The position numbers and the translations under genes are program-made. From the NCBI GenBank assembly GCA_002529455.1, contig NYMS01000037.1, positions 1 to 64,000 on the forward strand: a stretch of 64,000 nucleotides of DNA, given 5' to 3'. How positions within the stretch are numbered: the stretch's first letter is position 1; every line of letters begins with the position of its first letter. The stretch comes from Glycomyces fuscus (GTDB lineage: Bacteria > Actinomycetota > Actinomycetes > Streptosporangiales > Streptosporangiaceae). This document shows, piece after piece, positions 24,796-34,682 of the stretch. Below the pieces are notes generated by a model. That model made no database searches. It had not been told where the DNA came from and worked only from the letters and a program-made list of their open reading frames with translations.

Positions 24796-25344
24796 GTGGA
24801 CACCGTTCCCGCCACCGCGGTCGCCGAGAGGTTCGGCCGCCTCTTCGACACCCTGGACACCGACCGCGACGGGGCCATCACCTGGGAGGACTACCAGCGC
24901 CTGGTCGACCGCTACGCGACCGGGTACGCGCTGGACCCGCGCGACCGCCGGGCCCAGGCCGTCCACGCCTCCTACCAGATGCTCTGGCTGGAGCTGCTCC
25001 GCCACGGCTCGCCCGTCGAGCCGCGCCTGGACCGGGACGCGTTCGTCGCGGCGATGCACGCGGCCTCCGAGGACAGGAGCCGGTTCAACATGACCGAGGG
25101 CGTGGCCGAGGCGGTCTTCGACCTCCTCGACACCGACGACGACGGCTCGGTCAGCGAGGCGGAGTACGTCAGGTACGCCGAGGTCCTGGGTGCCTCCTCC
25201 TCCGACGCCCTGGACCGGTTCAAGGGCCTGGACACCGACGGCGACGGTTTCATCAGCCGCGCGGAGTTCGTCCTGTCGGCCCGGGAGTACCTCTTCGGCG
25301 AGGACTCCGCCTCCCCGGGCGGGTTCGTCTTCGGCGTGATCTGA
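24796..25344 (+). CDS. EF-hand calcium-binding protein (calerythrin-like)
   Basis: A 182-aa soluble protein with three canonical EF-hand loops: DTDRDGAITWED, DTDDDGSVSEAE and DTDGDGFISRAE. A fourth degenerate hand lies between the first and second. This is the arrangement of calerythrin and CabB-type calcium buffers of sporulating actinomycetes. I chose GTG 24796 because AGAGGA ends 6 nt upstream of it; the ATG at 24790 would sit directly on the ribosome-binding site. It probably buffers or senses Ca2+ in the cytosol. No partner is apparent nearby. Confidence 0.85.
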   Translation: MDTVPATAVAERFGRLFDTLDTDRDGAITWEDYQRLVDRYATGYALDPRDRRAQAVHASYQMLWLELLRHGSPVEPRLDRDAFVAAMHAASEDRSRFNMTEGVAEAVFDLLDTDDDGSVSEAEYVRYAEVLGASSSDALDRFKGLDTDGDGFISRAEFVLSAREYLFGEDSASPGGFVFGVI

Positions 25345-25542
25345 ACCCCGTCCCCGGGCCCGGGGCGGCCGGAGGCGTCGGCGGCGGTGGGGCGCCGGGA
25401 GGGTTTCCGGTGCCCCGGCCCTTCCACCCCGCGGTACCCGCCGGACACGGCCCGGCCCCCGCCCCCTCGCCCCCGCGAAGGACGGGGGGCGATCCTCACC
25501 GGCGCCGGGGGACGGCTTGCGGTCCGCCGGGCGGCGGACCCC

Positions 25543-28500
25543 TCACCCGGGCTCGGGCACGGCGTCGATGAGCGCGGCCAGCCCCTCTGCGTCGAGCAGG
25601 TCCGCGGGGCGCACGGTCAGCCCGGCCCGCACGTAGTGGAAGGCTGCGCTCACCTCCTCCAGCCCGACCCCGGCCAGGTCGGCCCAGGCCAGCCGGTAGG
25701 CGGCCAGCTGCACGCCCACGGCGCGGCGCTCGGCTCCGCTGCCGGGCGGGCTCCCCGTCTTCCAGTCCACCACGTCGTAGCGGCCGGAGGCGGGGTCGTG
25801 GAAGACCGCGTCCATGCGCCCCCGGACGAGGCGGTCGCCGATGACCGTCTCGAAGGGCACCTCCACCTCGACCGGGACGCGCGGACCCCACTCGCTCTCC
25901 TCGAAGCGGCGCTGGAGGTCGGCGAGGTCCTCGTCCTCCCCGGCCGTCTCGTCGGCCGCGCCGGGCAGCTCGTCCAACAGGGCGGCGTGCTGGCCGAAGC
26001 GCTGCTCCAGCCAGGCGTGGAACGCGGTGCCCCGGCGCGTGTGCGGCGCGGGCGGCCGGGGCAGCGGCCTGCGGATCTGCCGGGCCAGGGCGGAGGGGTC
26101 GCGGGCCAGCCACACCATGGACGACACCGACAGGTGCCCGGGCAGCTCGACCTGGACCGTGCCGTTCCCGGTCCCCTCCCCCTCGGTGCGGCGGTGGGCG
26201 AGCAGCAGCTCGGTGTCGCGCTCCCAGCCCCCGATGCGGCGGCGCAGCCCGGGCGGCGGCGGGGCCCCCTCCGCCGGGTCGGTCTCCCCCGCGAGCAGGC
26301 GTGCGCGGGCGCGCTCGACCATGGCCGCGCCCTCGGCGATCTCGGCGCGGCGCGGGGCGGCGGGGTCGGGCTCCCCGTCCTCCCCCGCCCCGGCCGTGTC
26401 GGCGGGCGGCCAGACGGCGGAGCCCTCCTCCTCGTCGTGCGGGTTGGTCTCGCCCTCCTCGGGCGGGGGCGCCCACTGGACGACCTTTCCCGCCCCCCGC
26501 TCGCAGGCCTCCCGGACCTCCTCCAGGAACACCGAGGGCCCGCGCGGGGAGCTGCCGGTCCTGCCCCACCAGTGGCCGGTGCACACCAGCGCGAAGGAGG
26601 CACGGGTGACGGCGACGTAGGCCAGGCGCCGCTCCTCCATGAGGTGGCGGTCGGCCTCGGCCTGCTTGAAGTCGGCGATGGCGTCCTTGTCCACCCCCGC
26701 GAGCCGGGGAAGGCTGTCGCGGTCGCCGCGCAGCGGGTAGGGCAGCAGGTGCTCCGCCCTGACCCAGGCCAGGGAGTCGCGGGCCTTGGCCGGGAACAGC
26801 GGCGCCCGCTGCCCGGCGCTCACGCCGGGCACGACGACGACCGGCCACTGCAGGCCCTTGGCGCCGTGCATGGTCATGAGCTTGACGCTGTCCGAGCCGC
26901 CGACGCGCTCGCCCGGAGCCAGGCCGCTCTCGTTCTCCTCGGCGGCGTTGAGGTAGCTCAGGAAGCTGCCCAGCGTGGGGTCCTCGCTGTTGCCGACGAA
27001 GCGGACCGCGTGGTCGACGAAGGCGTCCAGGTCGGCGCGGGCGGACAGGGGGTCGCGGCCGGTCCGGGCGCCCACCTCGATGTCCAGGCCGAGCATCCGC
27101 TCGGTCTCGGTGACCAGGTCGGGCAGCGGCTGCCCGACGAGTTTGCGCAGGGAGCGCAGCTCCTCGGCGAGGCGGCCCAGGCGCTCGTAGGCGGCCGCGG
27201 AGTAGTTCTCGGCGGGGCCGGGGTCGTCCACGGCGTCCACCAGGCTGCCGCTCTCGGCGGTCAGGTCCAGGACCGTGCGGCGCAGGATGTCGTCCTCGGT
27301 GCTCTCGCCGGGGTCGGGCGCGGTGAGGTCGCGCCGGGTGTGGCGGGCCAGCTCGGTGGCGCGGGCGCCGAGGGCGGCCAGGTCGCGCGGGCCCAGCCGC
27401 CAGCGCGGGCCGGTGAGGAGGCGGGCGAGCTCGTTCCCGGCCGAGGCGTCGTGGACCACGCGCAGGGTGGCGATGATGTCGCGTACCTCGGGCACCATCA
27501 TGAGCCCGCCCAGGCCGACGACCTCCACGGGGATGCCGCGCGCCTCCAGTGCCTCGCGCAGCGGCGGGAACTGCGACCGCTTGCGGCACAGCACGGCGAC
27601 GTCGCCGGGGCTGGTCCCGCCGTCCTGCGCGCTGCCGGACTCGCCCTCGGGCCAGGGCAGGAAGTCGGGGGCCACGCGGGCGCCGCCCGCCGCGTCCGGT
27701 TCGGCGTGGACCAGGCGGTGCACCTGGTCGGCGATCCAGGCGGCCTCCTCGGTCTCGGTGCGGAACAGGGCGGCCATGGCGGTGCCCCGGCCGCGCCGGG
27801 CGGGGCCCGGGTGCAGGACGGGGACGTCGCGGGCCTCGGCGCGCAGCTCCTCGGAGATCCGCTCGGCCACGCCCAGGACGCGCTCGCCGTTGCGGAAGCT
27901 GGTGGACAGGCGGCGCACCGGCGCCGGGCGGCCGGGCGCGGCGGGGAAGTCGGTGGGGAACCGGGTGAGGTTGGCCGCGATGGCGCCGCGCCAGCCGTAG
28001 ATGGACTGGCACGGGTCGCCGACGGCCGTCACCGGGTGGCCCTCGCCGAACAGGGAGCGCAGCAGGACGAGCTGGGCGTGGCTGGTGTCCTGGTACTCGT
28101 CCAGCAGCACCACCCGGAAGCGCCCGCGCTCGATGAGCCCGACCTCGGGGTGGTGCTCGGCGATACGGGCCGCCAGCGCCATCTGGTCGCCGAAGTCCAT
28201 GGCCTCCCGGACGTGCTTGGCGTGGTTGTAGCGCTCCACCAGCGGCAGGAGCTGCTCGCGCCTGCGCTGGGTGTCGGCCAGCTCCCGGGTGGGCGCGGTG
28301 GGCCTGCGGGTCATGGCGTCCAGGCCCGCCTGGATCCACCGCCCGATGCCGCGCACCTGGTCGGTGGTGGTCAGGTGGTCGGCGATCTCCCCCGACAGGT
28401 GCAGCACCCGCTGGGTGACGGTGTCGGCCCCGACCGTGATCAGGTCCATGGGTCCGTCGTACTCGCCGACGACCCGGGCGGCGAGCTGCCAGGACTGGCC

Positions 28501-28959
28501 CTCGCTGAGCAGCCGGGAGGTGGGCTCGACGGCCTCGCGCAGGGCGTGGTCGGCGACGACGCGGCCGGCGTAGGCGTTGTAGGTGGACACGGTGGGCTCG
28601 CCGTCGAGCAGCTCCTCGGGCAGCTGCTCGGTGGCGCGCAGCTGCTCCAGGCGTTTGCGCACGCGCTCGGCCAGCTCGGCGGTGGCCTTGCGGGTGAAGG
28701 TCAGGCCGAGGACCTGCTCGGGGCGCACGTGGCCGTTGGCGACCAGCCACACCACGCGGGAGGCCATGGTCTCGCTCTTGCCGGACCCGGCGCCCGCGAT
28801 GACCACGCCGGGCTCCAGGGGCGCGGAGATGACCTGGGACTGCTCCGCGGTGGGTTCGGGCTGCCCGAGGAGGCGGGCCAGTTCCGGCGGGGAGAAGCGG
28901 GGAGGGGGCGGGGTCCGGGGTTCGGGGCGGGAGCGGGGGTGGGGGTGGGTTTCAGACAT
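25543..28959 (-). CDS. adnB: AdnAB helicase-nuclease, subunit AdnB
   Basis: A 1138-aa protein with an N-terminal UvrD-type motor and a C-terminal RecB-family nuclease. Motor motifs are AGAGSGKSET (Walker A), LLDEYQDTS (motif II), GDPCQSIYGWRGA (motif III) and YVAVTRASF (motif VI). The nuclease core contains RGRMDAVFHDP and DVVDWKTG with the catalytic Asp and Lys. AdnAB replaces AddAB/RecBCD in actinobacteria for resection of double-strand breaks. The start is ATG 28959, overlapping adnA's stop by 8 nt with GAGG in front; the upstream codons are not needed. Subunit naming follows the mycobacterial order (A first). Confidence 0.9.
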   Translation of the reverse strand: MSETHPHPRSRPEPRTPPPPRFSPPELARLLGQPEPTAEQSQVISAPLEPGVVIAGAGSGKSETMASRVVWLVANGHVRPEQVLGLTFTRKATAELAERVRKRLEQLRATEQLPEELLDGEPTVSTYNAYAGRVVADHALREAVEPTSRLLSEGQSWQLAARVVGEYDGPMDLITVGADTVTQRVLHLSGEIADHLTTTDQVRGIGRWIQAGLDAMTRRPTAPTRELADTQRRREQLLPLVERYNHAKHVREAMDFGDQMALAARIAEHHPEVGLIERGRFRVVLLDEYQDTSHAQLVLLRSLFGEGHPVTAVGDPCQSIYGWRGAIAANLTRFPTDFPAAPGRPAPVRRLSTSFRNGERVLGVAERISEELRAEARDVPVLHPGPARRGRGTAMAALFRTETEEAAWIADQVHRLVHAEPDAAGGARVAPDFLPWPEGESGSAQDGGTSPGDVAVLCRKRSQFPPLREALEARGIPVEVVGLGGLMMVPEVRDIIATLRVVHDASAGNELARLLTGPRWRLGPRDLAALGARATELARHTRRDLTAPDPGESTEDDILRRTVLDLTAESGSLVDAVDDPGPAENYSAAAYERLGRLAEELRSLRKLVGQPLPDLVTETERMLGLDIEVGARTGRDPLSARADLDAFVDHAVRFVGNSEDPTLGSFLSYLNAAEENESGLAPGERVGGSDSVKLMTMHGAKGLQWPVVVVPGVSAGQRAPLFPAKARDSLAWVRAEHLLPYPLRGDRDSLPRLAGVDKDAIADFKQAEADRHLMEERRLAYVAVTRASFALVCTGHWWGRTGSSPRGPSVFLEEVREACERGAGKVVQWAPPPEEGETNPHDEEEGSAVWPPADTAGAGEDGEPDPAAPRRAEIAEGAAMVERARARLLAGETDPAEGAPPPPGLRRRIGGWERDTELLLAHRRTEGEGTGNGTVQVELPGHLSVSSMVWLARDPSALARQIRRPLPRPPAPHTRRGTAFHAWLEQRFGQHAALLDELPGAADETAGEDEDLADLQRRFEESEWGPRVPVEVEVPFETVIGDRLVRGRMDAVFHDPASGRYDVVDWKTGSPPGSGAERRAVGVQLAAYRLAWADLAGVGLEEVSAAFHYVRAGLTVRPADLLDAEGLAALIDAVPEPG

Positions 28960-31900
28960 GTCTGCCCTCGTCCTGGACCGGACAGCAGGCGCGCACGGCG
29001 CATGCGTTGCAGCCCTTGTTGCGTGTGGCGGTGAAGCGGGCACCGCCCATACCGGTGGCGACCTCGCGCACGAGCGTCCCCGCCCATCCCGGGTCGGGGT
29101 CCTCTCCGAGCGGGGCCTGGGGCTGCTCGCGCGCCTCGTGTTTGAAGGCGGCCCCGCCGACCTGCACGAGGGAGGCCCCGCCCGGCTCGGAGAGGCCGAG
29201 CTTGGCGAAGGCGCCCCGGAGCACGGCCATCTGGTAGACGCCGAGCTGGGGGTGACGGGCCAGGTCGTCGGCCTTGCTCCCGCCGGTCTTGATGTCCACG
29301 ACCACGGCGCGCCCCTGGTCGTCGCGTTCGAGGCGGTCCACGCGGCCGGTGATCTCGATGCCGCCCACGTCCACCCGGAAGCCCTCCTCGGTGACGACCA
29401 GTTCGCGGTCGTTGGAGGCGTCCCAGGACAGGAGCCTGCGGACCATCTCGTCGGCGCGCCGGCGCTGCTTGTCGGCCTGCCAGGGGCCGCCGAAGTCCAG
29501 GTCGGCCCAGATCTCGTCCATGCGCCCGCTGATCTCGTCGGGGGTGCTGCCCTGGGCGACCAGGACGGCGACCGCGTGCACGACGGTGCCCAGGGCCGAG
29601 GCGGAGTCGCCGGAGGAGGCGCCGGCGGCGCGTTCGAGGAGCCAGCGCAGCTGGCAGTTGGTGAAGCTCTCCACCTGGGAGGGCGAGACGCGGATGGTGT
29701 CCTCCTCCCCCGCCAGGGGGCGGTCGTCGGTGAAGGGGGTGAGGGCGTACCACTCCGAGGGGTCGGCGCCGCGCACGCCCTCCTCGGCCAGACGGGCCAG
29801 GTGGGTGGCGGCGGCCTCGCGCAGCGGTCCGGGCGCGGAGGGGTCGGTGACCACCGAGCGCAGGTCGGCGACGAGCGCGGGCAGGGACAGCCAGCGCAGG
29901 CCGGTGCTGACGGGCTCGGGCTCGCCCAGGCCCATCTCGGTCAGGAAGCGCGAGGGCCGCTCGTCGGCGTCCTCACCGCCCACCGCCGTCACCACCAGGG
30001 AGCGGCGGGCGCGGGTGAGGGCCACGTAGAACAGGCGGCGCTCCTCGTCCAGGAGCTTGGAGGCCAGGGCCGCGCCGGAGGAGTCGGCGGAGTGCGCGTC
30101 GGAGTCGACGAGCTCCTCCACGCCGAGCAGGGAGCCGCGCAGGCGCAGGTCGGGCCAGTGGCCCTCCTGGACCCCGGCGACCACCACCAGGCCCCACTCC
30201 AGGCCCTTGGAGCGGTGGGCGGTGAGGATGCGCACCGCCTCGCCCTCGGGCGTGCGCTCGGCGAGGCTGTCGCCGGGGATCTCCTGGGCGGCGAGGTCCT
30301 CCAGGAACCCCGCGGGGCTGCCGGGGGGCAGCCGGTCGCAGTAGCGGGCGGCGCTCTCGAACAGGGCGACCACGGCGTCCAGGTCGCGGTCGGCGGCGGC
30401 GCCGCGGCGGCCCCCCGCCAGGCTGGCGCGCAGCAGCCGGTCGGCCAGGCCGCTGTCGCGCCACAGCTCCCACAGGACCTGCTCGGCGTCGGCGCCCCTG
30501 GCGGCCAGCTCGCGGACGGTGCGCAGCGCCTGGGCGACGCGCGTGGCGGGCGCGGCGACCTCGGGGTCGACCAGGACGAGCTCGGCCGGGTCGCGCAGGG
30601 CGTCCACGAGCAGCCGCGAGGACGGCCGGTAGGCGCCGGAGGGGGCCCCGGTCCCCGCCCCGGCGCCGGTCTCCGTCGCGGCCCCGTCCCCCGTGCCGGT
30701 GTGGGCTCCTCCGCCGCCGTCCGCGCGCGCGCCCTCGTCCGCGCGCCCGCCGCGCGCGCGGTCCAGGTCCAGGCGTCGCAGCGCGCGCACGAGCCTGCGC
30801 AGCCGTACCGTGTCGGCCTCGCCGAAGGGGCTGGTGAGCAGTTCGCGCGCGGCGTCGTCGTCCAGCTCGTCCGGGGACAGGCCGTAGCGGATCAGCGCGA
30901 GCATGGGGCGGACGATGGGCTCGGCGGCCACGGGCAGGTCCTCGGCGCCCACCGCGACGGGGACCGAGGCCGCGGTCAGGGCGCGGCGCAGCACCGGCAG
31001 CTGCCGGGTGGAGGAGCGCACCAGCACGGCCATGTCCGACCACGGGACGCCGTCCACCAGGTGGGCGCGGCGCAGGGTGTCGGCGACGACCGCGGCCTCC
31101 TGCGCGGCGCTGTCGGCCAGGAGCACGCGGACCTCGCCGTCGGGCACGCCCTCGGCGGGGGCCAGGTCGCGGTGCTCGTTGACGTGACCGCGGGCGGAGG
31201 CGACCGCGGGCAGGCGCCGGGTGAGGCCGCGGGAGGCCGACAGCAGGGCGCGCCCGCTGCGGCGGCAGGTGCGCAGCGCGACCACGGGGGCCTCGGTGCG
31301 CCGGGCGGTCGGGAAGCGGCGCGGGAAGTCGAGGATGCCCCGCACCTCGGCGCCGCGGAAGGCGTAGATGGACTGGTCGGGGTCCCCGACCGCCACCAGG
31401 TCGCGGCCGTCCCCGGCCAGGGCGCGCAGGAGTTCCTCCTGGGCGGGGTCGGTGTCCTGGTACTCGTCGACGAACACCGCCTCGTGGGCGGCGCGCTCGC
31501 GCTCCCGGACCCCGGGGTCCGAGAGCAGGTTGGCGGCGACCCGCACGAGTTCGGCGTAGTTGAGCGTGGGCACGGGGGCGATGTCGAACCGGCCGGTGTA
31601 GCGGTCCAGGAACCCGGCCGCGGCCACCCAGTCGTCGCGGTCGCGCTCACGGCCGAGCGCGGCCAGCTCGGCCGGACCCATGCCGCGCTCCTGGGCGCGC
31701 ATGAGGAAGTCGCGCAGCTCCTCGGCGAACCCGCGGGTCTCCAGGGCGGGGCGCAGGCGCTCGGGCCAGTCCTGCGCGCCGTCCAGGGCCTCGCCCCGCA
31801 GGAGCTCGCGGACCTCCATCAGCTGCTCGGGGCCCGAGAGCAGGCGCGGCGGCAGGTCCCCCATGCGCTGGAACTCGCGCCGGATCAGGGCGTAGGCGTA

Positions 31901-32209
31901 GCTGTGGAAGGTCAGGGCCAGCGGTTCGCGGGTGGTGCGGCGCAGCCGGGCGGTGATGCGCTCGCGCAGCTCCTGGGCGGCCTTGCGGCTGAAGGTGAGG
32001 ACCAGCACGCGCGAGGGGTCCGTGCCCCGGCGGTCGATGCGGTCGACGACCGACTCGACGATCGTGGTGGTCTTGCCTGTTCCGGGCCCGGCCAGGACCA
32101 GCAGGGGCCCGCCCTCGTGCTCGACCACGCGCCGCTGGTTCTCGTCCAGCACCGGCGGCGGCTGCACCTGGTGGGCGCGCCGCACGAGACGGTACGGAGA
32201 TGTGTTCAC
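28952..32209 (-). CDS. adnA: AdnAB helicase-nuclease, subunit AdnA
   Basis: A 1085-aa partner of AdnB. The motor contains LAGPGTGKTTT, FVDEYQDTDPAQ, GDPDQSIYAFRGA and YVALTRARRSL. The C-terminal nuclease has GRVDRL and VVVDIKTGG. Cysteines in TNCQLRW and CNACAVRACC are placed like the iron-sulfur cage of AddB-type nucleases, and AdnB lacks them. A 40-residue Gly/Ala/Thr low-complexity linker (about 30640-30770) is inserted between the motor subdomains. It starts at GTG 32209. Both subunits carry nucleases, so the heterodimer can cut both strands while it translocates. Confidence 0.9.
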   Translation of the reverse strand: MNTSPYRLVRRAHQVQPPPVLDENQRRVVEHEGGPLLVLAGPGTGKTTTIVESVVDRIDRRGTDPSRVLVLTFSRKAAQELRERITARLRRTTREPLALTFHSYAYALIRREFQRMGDLPPRLLSGPEQLMEVRELLRGEALDGAQDWPERLRPALETRGFAEELRDFLMRAQERGMGPAELAALGRERDRDDWVAAAGFLDRYTGRFDIAPVPTLNYAELVRVAANLLSDPGVRERERAAHEAVFVDEYQDTDPAQEELLRALAGDGRDLVAVGDPDQSIYAFRGAEVRGILDFPRRFPTARRTEAPVVALRTCRRSGRALLSASRGLTRRLPAVASARGHVNEHRDLAPAEGVPDGEVRVLLADSAAQEAAVVADTLRRAHLVDGVPWSDMAVLVRSSTRQLPVLRRALTAASVPVAVGAEDLPVAAEPIVRPMLALIRYGLSPDELDDDAARELLTSPFGEADTVRLRRLVRALRRLDLDRARGGRADEGARADGGGGAHTGTGDGAATETGAGAGTGAPSGAYRPSSRLLVDALRDPAELVLVDPEVAAPATRVAQALRTVRELAARGADAEQVLWELWRDSGLADRLLRASLAGGRRGAAADRDLDAVVALFESAARYCDRLPPGSPAGFLEDLAAQEIPGDSLAERTPEGEAVRILTAHRSKGLEWGLVVVAGVQEGHWPDLRLRGSLLGVEELVDSDAHSADSSGAALASKLLDEERRLFYVALTRARRSLVVTAVGGEDADERPSRFLTEMGLGEPEPVSTGLRWLSLPALVADLRSVVTDPSAPGPLREAAATHLARLAEEGVRGADPSEWYALTPFTDDRPLAGEEDTIRVSPSQVESFTNCQLRWLLERAAGASSGDSASALGTVVHAVAVLVAQGSTPDEISGRMDEIWADLDFGGPWQADKQRRRADEMVRRLLSWDASNDRELVVTEEGFRVDVGGIEITGRVDRLERDDQGRAVVVDIKTGGSKADDLARHPQLGVYQMAVLRGAFAKLGLSEPGGASLVQVGGAAFKHEAREQPQAPLGEDPDPGWAGTLVREVATGMGGARFTATRNKGCNACAVRACCPVQDEGRHV

Positions 32210-32271
32210 ACCCCCCAGTTCACCAGAGGGTGGCGACCATCCCGCACGTCATCCCCGCCACAGGGGGCCGC

Positions 32272-32598
32272 TCAGCCTCCGCCCTCCCCCTCCCAGCGGG
32301 CCCTGCGCATGTCCACACGGTCGCTTCCGGGGCGCATGGGCGTGCCCTCCGCCGCGTAGTGGGACAGGGCGCGGACCTCGTTGCAGGCGGGCGGTCTGCC
32401 GTCCGCGCGCACCACCCGCCACCAGGGCACCGCCCCGCCCCAGGAGGACATGACCGAGCCGACCTGGCGGGGTCCTCCCCTGCCGACGTACTCGGCGATG
32501 TCGCCGTAGGCCATCACCCGTCCCGGCGGGATGCGCTCGACCACCGCCAGGACCTCCTCGGCGTAGTCGTCCGGCCCGCCCTCCGCGTCCTCGAACAC
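32272..32598 (-). CDS. alkyltransferase-like (ATL) DNA-binding protein
   Basis: A 108-aa protein of the MGMT fold. The family motif PCHRV, with the methyl-acceptor Cys, reads PWWRVV here, so it cannot transfer alkyl groups. ATL proteins with Trp at this site bind O6-alkylguanine, bend the DNA and recruit nucleotide excision repair. The helix-turn-helix part includes RVMAYGDIAEYVGRGGPRQVG. It lies 62 nt upstream of adnA on the same strand, so repair functions are clustered, as at Rv3204 in M. tuberculosis. Confidence 0.88.
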   Translation of the reverse strand: MFEDAEGGPDDYAEEVLAVVERIPPGRVMAYGDIAEYVGRGGPRQVGSVMSSWGGAVPWWRVVRADGRPPACNEVRALSHYAAEGTPMRPGSDRVDMRRARWEGEGGG

Positions 32599-32632
32599 CC
32601 CCGCAGACTAGCGCCACCCGCCGACACGGCGG

Positions 32633-32661
32633 GGGGCCGCCTCCGCGACGGAGGCGGCCCC
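32633..32661 (-). terminator. terminator of the SPW-repeat gene
   Basis: A 13-bp perfect stem GGGGCCGCCTCCG with its complement and a 3-nt CGA loop, 17 nt after the stop at 32678. Confidence 0.65.
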
Positions 32662-32677
32662 GTGGCGCGGTGCCGGT

Positions 32678-33064
32678 TCAGGCGGTGATCTGGTCGCCGT
32701 GCTCGCCCCAGGCGAGCTCGGGGTCGCGCTTGCGGGCCTGGGACGCCTTGAGGAGGCCGAACGCCCCCAGCAGCGCCACGACGGCGCCGAGGATCCACGC
32801 CGTCCAGGCGGCGGCGGTGAGGTCGGCGAAGCCCAGCAGCCACGGCAGCACGAAGACCAGGACGCCGATCGCGAGGACGCCCGTCTCGCTCGACAGCGCC
32901 CCCGGCCGGGTGATGGAGACCACCGAGGCCATGATGACGCCCAACCCGAGGACGAACATCGCGCCCCCGCCGAAGCCGTACATCCCGTGCCAGATCCAGC
33001 TCATTCCCAGGGCCAGGCCGGCGAGGATCGCCGCCCAGTCCGCCCAGCGTCCCTTGCGTCCCAT
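32678..33064 (-). CDS. SPW-repeat four-helix membrane protein
   Basis: A 128-aa membrane protein with four predicted helices. Two tryptophan-rich repeats are visible: ADWAAILAGLALGMSW near the N-terminus and LPWLLGFADLTAAAW...W in the second half, matching the SPW repeat pattern. The start is ATG 33064 with GGGAGGTG 6 nt upstream. A short charged tail faces the cytosol. The function of SPW proteins is not known. It stands alone between ATL and moeZ. Confidence 0.75.
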   Translation of the reverse strand: MGRKGRWADWAAILAGLALGMSWIWHGMYGFGGGAMFVLGLGVIMASVVSITRPGALSSETGVLAIGVLVFVLPWLLGFADLTAAAWTAWILGAVVALLGAFGLLKASQARKRDPELAWGEHGDQITA

Positions 33065-33237
33065 GGAGACACCTCCCGAGAAGCGGGCCGCCGTGGGCCG
33101 ACGGCCCCTGCCCGGAGTCCTACCCACCGGACGGGCTGAGCAGGCACGGAAGGCGGCCGGGGTGCGGGGCGGGGACACGGCGGGGCGGTGCCGAAGACCC
33201 CTCCGGTACCGCCCCGCGCGCTCCGCCGGCCCGTCCG

Positions 33238-34401
33238 TCAGTAGGCGGGCAGGCTCGGGTCGACCTGGTTGATCCAGGCCAGGACGCCGCCGCCCACGTG
33301 GACGGCGTCGGAGAACCCGGCCGCGTGCACCGCGGCCAGCGCCTCGGCGGAGCGGACGCCCGACTTGCAGTGCAGGACGATGCGCCTGTCCTGCGGCAGC
33401 TGCTCCAGGGCCCTGCCGTTGAGGAACTCGCCCTTGGGGATGAGCGTGGCCCCCGGGATGCTGACGATCTCGTACTCGTTCTTCTCCCGGACGTCCACGA
33501 GGAAGATCTCCTCGGGCTTGTTGTCCAGCAGGTCCTTGAGCTCGCCCGCGGTGATCGTGGAACCGGCGGCGGCCTCGGTGGCCTCCTCCGACACGGCGCC
33601 GCAGAAGGCCTCGTAGTCGATGAGCTCGGTGACCGGCTCGGTGTCGGGGTCCTTGCGGACCTTGACCTCGCGCCAGGTCATCTCCAGGGCGTCGAAGATG
33701 AGCAGGCGGCCCACCAGCGGGTCACCGATGCCGGTGATCAGCTTGATGGCCTCGTTCACCATGACCGAGCCGATGGAGGCGCACAGCACGCCCAGGACGC
33801 CGCCCTCGGCGCAGGAGGGCACCATGCCGGGCGGCGGGGGCTCGGGGTACAGGTCGCGGTACTGGGGCCCGTACTCGTTCCAGAAGACGCTGACCTGGCC
33901 GTCGAAGCGGTAGATCGAACCCCACACGTACGGTTTGTCGAGGATGACGCAGGCGTCGTTGACCAGGTAGCGGGTCGCGAAGTTGTCGGTCCCGTCCAGG
34001 ATCAGGTCGTAGCCGGCGAAGATCTCCAGCGCGTTGTCCGACTCCAGGCGCTCCTGGTGCAGGATGACGCGGACGTTGGGGTTCACCTCCTGGATGCTGT
34101 CCCGGGCGGACTCAGCCTTGGGGCGGCCGACGTCGCTCTGTCCGTGGATGACCTGGCGCTGGAGGTTGGACTCGTCGACGACGTCGAAGTCGATGATGCC
34201 GAGCGTGCCCACTCCCGCGGCGGCCAGGTAGAGCAGCGCCGGGGAACCCAGGCCGCCCGCGCCGACGACCAGGACCTTGGCGTTCTTCAGGCGCTTCTGC
34301 CCGTCCATACCCACGTCGGGGATGATCAGGTGACGCGAGTAACGGCGCACCTCGTCCACGGTCAGCTCGTCAGCTGGTTCCACCAGCGGCGGCAGCGACA
34401 C
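33238..34401 (-). CDS. moeZ: adenylyltransferase/sulfurtransferase MoeZ
   Basis: A 387-aa fusion of a ThiF/MoeB-type adenylation domain (residues 1-270) and a C-terminal rhodanese domain. The ATP site is VVGAGGLGSP, the adenylation region continues to DGTDNFATRY, and CAEGGVLGVL holds the E1 cysteine. The rhodanese loop is CKSGVRS, with the persulfide Cys. MoeZ activates ThiS/MoaD-like carrier proteins and loads sulfur for molybdopterin, thiamine or cysteine (CysO) pathways. The start is GTG. It probably serves MoaE, encoded 22 kb away, through an unlinked MoaD. Confidence 0.93.
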   Translation of the reverse strand: MSLPPLVEPADELTVDEVRRYSRHLIIPDVGMDGQKRLKNAKVLVVGAGGLGSPALLYLAAAGVGTLGIIDFDVVDESNLQRQVIHGQSDVGRPKAESARDSIQEVNPNVRVILHQERLESDNALEIFAGYDLILDGTDNFATRYLVNDACVILDKPYVWGSIYRFDGQVSVFWNEYGPQYRDLYPEPPPPGMVPSCAEGGVLGVLCASIGSVMVNEAIKLITGIGDPLVGRLLIFDALEMTWREVKVRKDPDTEPVTELIDYEAFCGAVSEEATEAAAGSTITAGELKDLLDNKPEEIFLVDVREKNEYEIVSIPGATLIPKGEFLNGRALEQLPQDRRIVLHCKSGVRSAEALAAVHAAGFSDAVHVGGGVLAWINQVDPSLPAY

Positions 34402-34682
34402 GGTGACTCCTCATGTCTGTTCGGGTTGCTTCGCCCCGCCCGTACCGCGGGGGCCACCGGGCGAGGGGACGGGAGGCGAAGCGTGCTTGCACTCATACCC
34501 AACCTAACGGGTGGGGTTTTGCATTCCCGTCACCGGGAGGCGTGGAGCACACCCGCCGCGGCCCCGTCCCTCCCCGGCGTAACCAACAGCGCGGGCGAGT
34601 TCATCCCCGGGCGGGCGCGTACCGGACCGGGCGGCGGGTAGTGGTCGGGCGTACGCACGGCGACGACGCTGGGGAGGCCCCT

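Noticed and set aside
18772-32209. UvrD2, AdnA and AdnB as a recent tandem duplication
   Set aside because: They share helicase motifs but have different C-terminal domains (zinc-HRDC versus RecB nuclease) and are old separate families.
25387-32359. Very long open frames on the plus strand opposite adnB and adnA
   Set aside because: Same shadow effect; composition is repetitive Gly/Val/Gln/Ala with no motif, while the minus strand encodes complete AdnAB.
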